This document shows positions 54,581-64,000 of a stretch of DNA of 64,000 bases, one piece after another. The number at the start of each line of letters is the position of its first letter. Position 1 is the stretch's first letter. Source of the DNA: Bugulina stolonifera (lineage: Eukaryota; Bryozoa; Gymnolaemata; Cheilostomatida; Bugulidae); the NCBI GenBank assembly GCA_935421135.1, contig OW285189.1, positions 11,367,072 to 11,431,071 on the forward strand. The letters are read 5' to 3'. A program made the translations under genes and the position numbers. Under the pieces are notes generated by a model, which did not search any database, was not told the DNA's origin, and saw only the letters and a list, made by a program, of their open reading frames with translations.

Positions 54581-55180
54581 CAGAGATGTGTGCAAGTTTT
54601 ATTTTGGAAACTCAAGTTTCCATGGCCAACTCTTAGTTGTGACTCTTCAAGTTACAAGTCAATTCTTTCAGTGACAGATCAAAACTTTCAAGTTACGAGT
54701 TAAATATTTACATGTCCTCAGAAACTCAAGTTTTTGTCAAGTTATCCAAGTTGACTACAAGCAAGTTTCAATTCAATTCTTTGCCTGTTTAACTCGAGTC
54801 TTTTTATAGAGTTATTGGGTTATTGTTTAGCTTATGGTAAAATTTTGTTAGGAAATGGTGTTAGAAGTTCAAATTTCAAAGCAAAATGTCACAGTTTTAG
54901 TGTAAAATGTCTTATAATTGTGGTTGTGGTTGGTGGTTATAACTGTGGTTATTTCTATTCATTACAATTCACAGCTGCCCAATGAAAACTCGAGTTATTG
55001 AATATTTCAACATAATGATGTGTGAGTTGAGAGTCTTTGATCATTGCCATAATTGATTTACAATTCAAGTTACAAGTTTTTGACAGCTGTGTATTCAAGT
55101 TACGAGTCTTTATAACAAGCCAGAAAATGTTGCTTGAATTAACTCGAGTGAGAGTCTTTAACTCGAGTCTGGCATCTCTG
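54581..55180. mobile_element. hAT-like MITE (600 bp)
   Basis: Inverted ends CAGAGATG and CATCTCTG with a perfect 8-bp target duplication ATTCTTAC (54573-54580 and 55181-55188). The interior is rich in AACTCAAGTT/AACTCGAGT repeats in both orientations. It lies in the divergent CKAP5-POLR1F spacer. Confidence 0.9.
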
Positions 55181-55344
55181 ATTCTTACTTAGGCCCTATT
55201 ACCATAGCATAAGACTGCATAGGGTAAATTTAAAACTGAAATTTAAACTGCAAAAGTATTCTGAAAATTTTATAGTAGTAACAGTACTTTAATTTGTATT
55301 TTAATTTTTGAAACTCCTACTCTAACTTTAAGAAGCACAAGAGT

Positions 55345-55790
55345 TTTTTACACTGGGAGCAAGTACAGCAAAATTTGTTGCAATTGATATTGAAAATTAA
55401 ATTAAATTTAAAAACAAAAATTATTATATTATAATATTTATATCAAATATATAACATAATGATAATAATTATAATAATTACATATGTGATATGACATATC
55501 ATATGTAGATGTATATTAATATATATAATTATTATATATATAGGCCTACTTACATCTACATTAATTTGTTGCAATTGAAGTTAAATTTAAAATTATATTT
55601 ATATTATTAATTATAGTTTATAACAATAATTAATATAGATATAATCATATAATGATGATCATACAATTTTAAATTCAACTTCAACTGGAATTGCAACAAA
55701 TTAATGTTTGTTAGTGTAGGCCTACTTGCTCCCAGTGTAGAAGATTCCTGTACTTGCTCCCAGTGTAGAAAATTCAAGTACTTTTCAGAG
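55345..55790. mobile_element. Inverted-repeat element, AT-rich core
   Basis: ACACTGGGAGCAAGTAC near 55349 is mirrored by CTTGCTCCCAGTGTAG near 55727 and again near 55752. Inside, AATTTGTTGCAATTGA near 55373 and near 55562 is mirrored by TTGCAACAAATTAAT near 55690. A foldback MITE is likely, but I could not fix its target duplication. Confidence 0.6.
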
Positions 55791-56175
55791 TAGGACTTGG
55801 TACTTTTACTTGGCTCAATTCTTGTAAAAACAGCTTTATTATGTAAATGGAAATCAGATTAAAAAACCTTATTTGCTAAACCTAAACAACTTAAATTGAG
55901 TTAACTTCTAATCAGCAAATATTTTTGAAAATATATAGCCTCCGAGCAAACATAGTTTTGAACAAATAATGAAGAATTAACTTTATTTGAAAGTTTTAGC
56001 ATTAAATATAGTGCAATAAAAATATAATTTTCTTTGATCAAATGTCAAAAAAAGTTAAACAATATGCCTGATTCATTTTTGGGAAATTACTTTGAGAGTT
56101 CTTTTAAATGCAGATCCATAGAGTTATCTCTATGTGCAGATCATTCATTCACTTATTTATTCGAGAGTTCAAGTT

Positions 56176-59100
56176 ATGATGGCTGCGCCCATCAAACAAC
56201 GTGAATTCAACTTTCCCAACGCAGAATTCAAACTTGGTGCCGAATTCTCATGTTTAGCAGTAATTGAAAGGGAAATTCCGGTTGGTCTTTCACCGAAATA
56301 CCTTGGGAACCATAAAGAATTCATTAAATTAATTTTCAACAAAAGACTTGGAAGATATGATGATAGGTAAGTTCGGATTGACCTAGAAGATCAGATGACA
56401 GATGCCGTATGGTTAGGTATATTGCCAGTACCTACATCACATGGGTCGTGGTTGTGGTAGGAGTTTAAAGCATAAATTAAACCACCACGAAATTGCCTAT
56501 AATTTCAAGTGTTTTGGGAGATAGTCAAGTTTTAGTTAGAAGTTAGCCCTATGACCACTAGAGCAGCTGCCAGAGGAGAGCCAATCTCAATATTAGTCAA
56601 AAAATGCATTTACCACTCAAGTTTCCTGCCACGAACAATTCGTGAAATAAGATGAGAAAACAACTTCCAATCCTAAACAGTGATATACTCATACTGTAAA
56701 TATTGCAGACCCCCTAGTCCAAAAATAGTTAAAACTAGAGGCTCCCTTATAAATTTCAATGAAATTGCTGGTGGAGTCCTACCTCATCTGAGGTAAATTC
56801 TGAGGTATCTTCTTGAACCTCTGGGTCTAGGGAGTCACAAATACTGATACTTAGATGAAAGCTCAATACCAGTCGGTAGTGAGTATTAACACGTAACGTG
56901 GTGGTTTCCTTCATGCTTTAACTTAACCCATTAGGTCCTATACCGCCCGTTGCCGCCCTGGCAACTTTTTCCTGTAACGCCCGTAGCCGCCCGCTGCACT
57001 GAGGTTTCACTTTCATTTCTGTATGAGCTTTTATCAAGCTGAAACTGCTATAACAATTGGTTGCTAGGATACTAGAGCTATCCAGTAGTATTCTAGGAGC
57101 AGAAAATTATATAGGTCAGATGAGAAAATTTTGAGAACAGCGTGTTTGAAAATTGGAGATTTTACCGCGATGGCTGCTTCCATTTGGACATTGCCAATGA
57201 TTGATAATGACATTGCTGGTTGTGATAGAGTTTGTGATTATAGCTGATTAAGACTATGTAAGTATTATGACAGCTATAAAGCATTTGTTCAGCCATTGGA
57301 ATAAAAATTACAGAGATAATCATAATGGAGATCAATGTTCCAGCTATTACTATGACTATCACACTAAATCACTCAATGGTTTTGATGAATAATCCAGGAT
57401 AATTCTAGCATATTAGTAGCAGAGTTAAAACATAATGCCCTGCTGCTATAATTATTATAAACATGTAGCTAGTCCCAGGCTAGTGGCCTTGCAGATTTAT
57501 TTATTTATTATTATATTTATTTTATTTCTATATTTATATCTGCTGGCTACTAGCTGGTACTCTGGACTGGCATACACAATACATCTTACAATTATTATTC
57601 TTTACCCAATCTTATGACATGGTCTAAAACTACCACATATAACAATATACATGTACATGTAGGCCTATGTTATATTAGTAGATATTTTTCATAAGGTCAT
57701 CTAACAAGTTCTAAATTTAGAAGGGGCATGGCTTATAGTCTGTGTATATGCAGCATGTCCACTTCCTGGTTATAGTAGTTCTACACGACTGTGTACCCTC
57801 TTCCTCTGTTTCCACATCTAATATACAAGCACAGGTTCACAGGTTCCATGCAGGTAGCCAGGTATCATTATTCACTTTCTGGTTAGTAGTGGGAACTCAT
57901 TTCTACCATCTGTGTTATTTGTACTTCTAATAGTACACAGTTGATGTTCTAGTAGACTAGTAGGAACATGTGCATCTAGGTGGCCAGGTACCATTGTTCA
58001 CTTCCTGGTTAGCAGTGGAAACTCATCCATACGCCTCTTGTTATCTGTACATGTACAGGTACACAATTAGTGTTTTGGTAGCTCACTAGGTGCAGATACC
58101 TGTACATGTAGGTGGTCAGGCAAAATCATTCACTTCCCGGTTCATAGTTTCTCATCCGCATGTTTTTCTGATATTTCGTACATGATTCCATGTTCAAGTC
58201 ATCTAGTATGTTGTCAGACAACCAACCATCTAGTTAGTCACTTGTGAATTATCCATGGTTCAGACTACATCATATAGTACACAGGTTCATTTGGTAGCAA
58301 GTTCCAATATCATTGTTCCGCTTCTTGTTCTGTTGTGCACACACACCAGCCTAGTAGTTAGACCCTTCCTTCTGTAAGTACATGTACTAGACGGACTGCC
58401 ACTGGCTCTGTAATCATTGATCTTCCCAGTGTAGGTTCTATGTGCTGTGTGGAGGCTACATGCACTAAATTGACAAGCTAATAGCCAGCCTTGTAGTTAT
58501 GAATCAAGCTTTACCCCATACACTCTCTCTAATTGCACTTGTACCTGTAGGTGCACAGCTATCATGTTCACTTTCTGGTTAGAAAGTTAGTACCAGGCTC
58601 AATGTTATAGTAACCTAGCAGACACATATGCATGGGGGAGGGGGGAGAACAGACTAAGAATTCACTTCCTGGCCATTAGTTTCCAATTCATAAGATTATT
58701 TTTTACCCAAAATTTTGTGTAAATTATAATTATTTATTTGCACAGATAAAGGTAGAGGTACTAACAGTAACAAGCCATCAACATTGATCCCATCATTAGC
58801 AGGCATTGCTTGTGACATTACTTTTCCGTGTCATTTGCCACATGCACATCCACCTGTTATATTATTCTGTTTCTATTATTTATGTACATATTATATGTAG
58901 CTACGTACCATCTTCTCAACTGTATGACATATTTTATATAATACCATATTATTTTTATTGACGTTGCACATACTAATTTTTTTGCTTTTGTATAACCATA
59001 AATAAATCACATGTAAACATTGTGATGTAGTATTGGTTTTATAAGGTAGCACCTCTAACATTATATGACATAAAACAGTTCTATTATACAATGTACATGT

Positions 59101-62100
59101 ACATGTACAAAATGTATTCATGATAATTTTCAAATCGACATACCCAGAAACTCTTCCTCTGTTGAGCATTACACATAAGACTTGGAGAGCTATTACATAT
59201 ATCAAATTGTAGAGAATTTTTTGCAGATTCAGAATAAGTAAGAAAATAGAATACATCTGAGAGAGAATTCAAATTAGAGGATATGATATGTGAGCCCTTA
59301 GCCTTGTGCGTTGAGGGAAATGATAAAAGTAATATAGCTAAAGTTCATTGCCATCTTGGATGTTTAATATAGATAGCACAAGGTTGGAATACATGTCAAA
59401 ATGTAGAGAATTTTCTGCTGATTCGGAATATATGCATATGTGTATATGAAAATGTTGATATTTTTAACACAAATTGCATAACAATGAAGCTATGTCCATA
59501 AGCCTGCTAAACAATGAATTCTCTTAGGACAGAAATGCCCATTGAATTAGAACACAATAGGACCTAACGGGTTAAAATAGTTGGGTTCCTCAGTTATAAG
59601 TCCAGATAGTGAAGTTGTTTTCTCCATGATCTATCATGTGACCTCCCAATGCAATTGCTCCAATCACAAGCCAAGACACATGTACAAAAATTAGAACAAA
59701 TTTGATTAACACATTGAAAATTGCGAATACGTCTCTATGGACCCAAACCAATATTCTTCAAAAACAATAGTACAGTCTGCCGGAGGCTACAATCGAAACC
59801 ACTAACTAACCACACTGTGCTGCTGAGGTGCTGCTCTTATGAAAATTCAAGATCATACATTTCTTGAAAGGTATGCAAAGCTAAAGATATTGTACCTAAC
59901 TGTGTTCTGTGTCCTAAAATCAAAGGCCAGAGTCGCAACAGTTATTTAGTAGGGGACAGTGTTCGACTAGTTGAACCCCGTCGCTCCCAGCTGTTTGCCA
60001 CTCTAAATTACTATTGTGGCTAGCTTGCAGGTCGAAACTGTCTGTGACTATCATTTACACTGGCTCTTATTATAAAAAACTTACCGATTTTACTTCCCGT
60101 TATTAATCCCAGGTAAGAAAGCAAAGATCTAAAGAGATCTGCATTTTTTCTAATTTGGGGTGGAGAAGGCACTTCACCAATGGCAAAGTGACTGAAGTAG
60201 CACAGGAGCATTAAAGGTTGGATGCCCTTCCTAACACCACCAAAGACTCTTAGAATCGAACCTGGGACTCCCACATGGAAGTCCAGACCCCTTACCATTA
60301 GGCCACGGCTGCTCCCCACTGGCTCTTATTATAGTTGTCATTAACTTCTTTTCTTGAATGAGCTTAGGAGCCAAAAAGTCAATACTGGTACTCATCTTGT
60401 GCGTTGTTGTTGTGCGTTGATTTTGGTGTATTTTGTTTTATATTGATGTGCAACTGTCTATTAGCAAATGTTAATCTATTCACAGTTATGCAGCAAACAC
60501 CTTGGCTCCTTCAATTCTTCACTCGGGCACCATGTTTTTGTTATGTGATTGCATTCATAAAGTTCAGAGAATGTTGATCAAAAGTCCACTCTAAGCATAT
60601 GATAGCATCTACAAGTAAAAACTAACTACTGCAAATAACATGAATAAAACAGTGCTTACTATACTTATGCAACCAGCATACAATCAACAGGATTAAAAGA
60701 GGCATAACATGAATTCACGTGTATGCAACACCAGCCATTATCGGAAGTAGGTGCACTAAGGGGCCAGGCGCGGTTTGAATTTTAAAGCTGACTAGTACCA
60801 AACCACTGCATTCGGTTCCAGTTCGCATTTTAAATTTTCACGATTTTTAAACCGAAAAAAAACCTGAAAATCTGAATGATACCAAAACACCGCGCAGCAT
60901 TAATCTATTCACACATTCCCACAAAGTCTTCAGTTTAACAGTTTAAAGTGTGAAACCTGGTATACAATGTACGTATGCCTGGCTTTATATTATATTCAGA
61001 CTACACATTCACACGCAATCATGGGCTGGTGCTAATGTAAACTGTGCTAGTGACAGTGCTAAATATTCCAAAAGTCCGTTTTGACATTTTCCATGTAATG
61101 TGATAATTGCAGGTTACAGTGTATTCCAGTTAGTGTGAAAAAGGTTCGAAGGTTGGGAACTAAAGGCACTATTTGTGGAGAAGACCCCAACATCTACTTC
61201 AAAGTTTTGGCAGAACTGATTGTTTTCCAGCCAGTTGTATCTAGTCAAGTTTCTGCCCGTGTAGAGAAAATCAGTCACTCACATATTGGCCTGTTAATCC
61301 ATGAATGGTTTAATGCTTCAATTCCACGAAACCAGACGTTGACTGAAAAATTAAATGTTGGAGATGAAGTGGTGCTTGAAGTCATCCGGACTGCCGTCAA
61401 CCGAAAGATCTTGTCTCTGGAGGGTAAATTTATAAAAGTTCTGTAAGTATCCCTACACTTTTAGCCACTGTAGGCCTATATCAACTTGTATTATAATAGA
61501 TATGTGGGCTATAATCTCATGTGTAGAACCAAGACTTTACCATTACCTAGTGTTTGTGGCAGGTCTGTAACATACAGTAGGCCTACTGGTGGACACCTAT
61601 TCCGAAAGAGTATAATATGATAGACTATTGGACTTGACCAATGTGCTCTGTATGGAAAAGTAGATAATCATGAGCTACCCGTAAATAGGTTATCGGTAGA
61701 AAACATTAATTGGATAATTTGTCACACTGCAGTAACTGGTAATAAACCTCATGTAATTCTAAACTATATCCACATGCAGTTAATATAATATTTGCATGTA
61801 TGATTGAAGAGCTGTGGGGCTTAGGCTGGTACAAGTCAATTTCTTAACAACCCTACTAGATCTTATTGCTCAACCATTCCATATTCCCTTTTACCCGGTC
61901 GTCAAATGTTGTTCAATATATACTATGTAGCCTGCTCTGTAGTATGACAGGTTCACAGGGGTACATCTTGTGTTCTCGTAATTCTATTGTAACAAATGAA
62001 TTCTTTGGCTGAGCAGAAAGCGGGCTGAAGTGACTACTGAAAGTGGAGTAAACAAGCGTAAAACTTTTGGTGAAGATGAAGATGAGGAGGTAAAATTGAG

Positions 62101-63534
62101 CCTTATTTTGTTTTATGTTTCATGGGCTCAGGGTTTGACAAACATAATGGGCTAGATAATCATACGAAACTATGTCAACTTGGCTTGAAGACTTTAGTGT
62201 GGGGGAGAAGGCCAATGATAAAAGGTGGTACTAGATGCAGTTTTTGAATTTTATTCTCTATGTATTTTGATAACAATCCTATTTTCATCATCTGATTATG
62301 CTATTGAAATGCAAGGAGAACAAAAATTCTAAATTGTGTCTATTACTATTCTCTATCAACTATAGTGGTGAATGAAGCAACTCTCATTTTGTGCATCTTT
62401 AAATGCATTTCATAGTATCGTATACAGCCAGTAGGTGTATACAGTGTCTATGTTTTGTAGTAAAACATATCTGCTTTGGTGTTTTAGGTAATGGTAGTTA
62501 CTAAGAAAAGAAGTAGAGAGGATACCTTTGGGTCTGATAGTGGGTATGATAATGGTACTCAACATCCCGACACAACATCTGGGGAACCGACAGATCAACC
62601 AGCTAAGAAAAAAAAGAAAAAGAAGAACACTGATATCGGTGCGTCTATGCTTGTTATACTCAAGTCAAAATACATGTAATTAGAAGGACCCAACAATGTA
62701 TGTTTGTGCTGGTTTAAATATATTTAGGGTCTAAATTGATATATTACGTAGTTATACCAAATGATCAGAAATTGGCGTGTCATATCCATGTAGTTAAGTT
62801 TGAGTCATGAACTCAGTGCGATGTTAGAAGTTGTCTGCCTGTTAGCAAACACACTCGTACAAGTAGCAGGGAAGCAGGATTCTCAGGCAGAACAATCATC
62901 TGCATGGTTTGCAAGTCCTCCTAACCAAAGGATGGGTATGTACAAGTTTGTTATGACTGTTTAATTCTGATATAATATTCACATTTTAGAAGAATCTATA
63001 AAACCTGATGGATCACCTAAAAAATTAACTAAGTCTCCAACAAAGGAAAGTGGTGATAGTATAATAAACACTTCCCCAACCGAAGATACAAATATAGAAG
63101 ATGCAAATAAAAACGACTCTCTGGCCAACAAGGCGCTCAATGACGAGTTTGCACAAGGTGACAGTCTTGTTTCACCAAAAATAAGTCCTAAGAAAGGGGA
63201 AAAACATAAGGACACAGAGCATGGTCAAGATATAAAATTGGATACAACTTTGAATGAAAGTCAACCAGAAGATTGTATCGTATTAGATTCAGTTCAAGAT
63301 GATAGCCAAGGTGATATGGTTGGTTCGCCGACGAAAAAACACAAGAAAAGTAAGAAAAACAAAAGAAAGGACATGGAAAATGCACCTGACATTGTCGAAG
63401 TAGGTAGTAGCCTTATAGAATCAACTATGAATGAAAGTCAAGTAGATGATTGTAATGAATTAGATACCTCACTATCTCAAAGTGAGACTAAACAGAAGAA
63501 AAAGAAGAAGAAACATAAATCGAGAATTGACTGA
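56176..63534 (+). CDS. POLR1F: RNA polymerase I subunit RPA43
   Basis: Five exons: 56176-56366, 61113-61442, 62017-62089, 62488-62638, 62990-63534 (TGA); phases agree, 429 residues. The start was placed at the ATGATGG pair, where the second ATG has A at -3 and G at +4; an in-frame ATG at 56134 is possible. The N-terminal part matches RPA43: KISHSHIGLLIHEWFNASIP is the counterpart of the SSSHIG...FNASIP motif in the human protein's OB-like S1 region, following an Rpb7-N-like segment. From about residue 175 the protein is charged, with Lys tracts (AKKKKKKKNTD, KKHKKSKKNKRK, KQKKKKKKHKSR) that fit nucleolar localisation. It is about 90 residues longer than human POLR1F because of this tail. In Pol I, RPA43 pairs with RPA14-type stalk partners and contacts RRN3/TIF-IA. 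Head-to-head with CKAP5. AATAAA at 63870. Confidence 0.9.
56937..59571. mobile_element. piggyBac-like non-autonomous element (2635 bp)
   Basis: Termini CCCATTAGGTCCTAT and ATAGGACCTAACGGG are inverted repeats with one mismatch, flanked on both sides by TTAA (56933-56936, 59572-59575). CCC...GGG ends on TTAA sites are the piggyBac signature. No DDD transposase frame is visible. The interior has a degenerate repeat: CACTTCCTGGTTA-like cores at about 57761, 57874, 58000, 58132, 58321, 58570 and 58654. Inserted in POLR1F intron 1. Confidence 0.8.
60075..60316 (-). mobile_element. tRNA-derived SINE with perfect 17-bp target duplication
   Basis: On the minus strand the element begins GGGGAGCAGCCGTGGCCTAA, has an A box (GTGGCCTAATGGTA) and B box (GGTTCGATTC), then a body containing GTTAGGAAGGGCATCCAACC, and ends in a T-run. 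CACTGGCTCTTATTATA flanks it exactly at 60058-60074 and 60317-60333. In POLR1F intron 1. A 99-codon frame across it is not a gene. Confidence 0.92.
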
Positions 63535-64000
63535 TGTATTTTTGTATTCTGTTAGTACTTTTCAAGTGCAGGCAATCCCCAAGAGGCGATGTAGTTATGC
63601 TTATCTCTCTTTTTTCTGTATATTTACAGTCATCAGATTTCAACTACCACTTCAATCTATATAATTTTGAATTTTGATAAAGTTGCTAAATATACTGTCA
63701 TGATTGGTGGTTATAACATCTATGTTGTGACTTTGTCTTCATTCCTCTCTTGCGTTTAGCAGTGAGGTTAACTGCCCTCTGGTTGAATTTTGAAAGGATG
63801 TTTAGACCTAACCTACGAGTATAATAATAATACAAAAGTTGTGGTGTACTGTAGGGGTGGCATGAGTTCAATAAAGAGGCCTATTTTGGAAAATGAACCA
63901 TAACATGTTCTGGATTGTCTGGTGATTATCTGTGTTTTATCTGGTAAAATTCTGCACAACTTTTCCCGATGTTGCTGGTACATCATCCAATAAATTAATT
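63535..64000 (+). other. POLR1F 3' UTR and downstream
   Basis: Follows the stop codon. AATAAA occurs at 63870-63875 and again near 63990; the first is followed by mixed T/G-rich sequence and is the likelier poly(A) signal. Confidence 0.55.

Noticed and set aside
60020..60319. 99-codon minus-strand frame as a gene
   Set aside because: It coincides with the tRNA-derived SINE and its target duplication.

Overview
The window is nuclear DNA of an intron-rich invertebrate animal. All protein-coding genes are split by GT-AG introns. They encode metazoan families: lachesin/IgLON-like GPI-anchored Ig proteins, a PPM1K-type mitochondrial PP2C phosphatase, the XMAP215/ch-TOG protein CKAP5 and the RNA polymerase I subunit RPA43 (POLR1F). 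The rest is AT-rich and full of minisatellites and small transposons. A marine lophotrochozoan is a guess I cannot prove from this sequence.

Layout: 308-5640 (+) is the 3' part of an Ig-domain GPI-anchored gene, its introns carrying three solo-LTR-like insertions. 7686-19800 (+) is a second Ig-GPI locus. It has two candidate signal-peptide exons; the upstream one is followed by a fibronectin type II exon. 21830-28943 (-) is PPM1K in four exons, its last intron filled with a 26-bp and a 34-bp satellite. 31878-53328 (-) is a complete CKAP5 gene; I placed 38 coding exons whose phases all agree (2016 codons plus stop). A tRNA-Ile(UAU) gene lies in one of its introns. 56176-63534 (+) is POLR1F in five exons, head-to-head with CKAP5; its first intron holds a piggyBac-like element and a tRNA-derived SINE with a perfect 17-bp target duplication.

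The most unusual theme is tandem repetition seeded at exon-intron junctions. In CKAP5 the end of one TOG1 exon plus its 5' splice site has become an array of 18 donors, 45 bp apart. In the second Ig gene the donor of the first Ig exon is repeated every 24 bp, and the repeats stay open in frame, so alternative donors could add 8-residue steps to an Ig loop. PPM1K carries a 194-bp tandem duplication that left a donor-less second copy of a catalytic exon. Several non-autonomous transposons (three hAT-like with 8-bp duplications or near-duplications, one piggyBac-like and one foldback with TTAA sites) can be delimited to the base.

The genes form no operon-like unit. The functional groups are cell-surface adhesion (two Ig-GPI loci), mitochondrial phosphatase, microtubule polymerase and Pol I transcription. 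All exon calls are by eye from splice consensus, reading phase and remembered family features; no alignment or transcript data were available.
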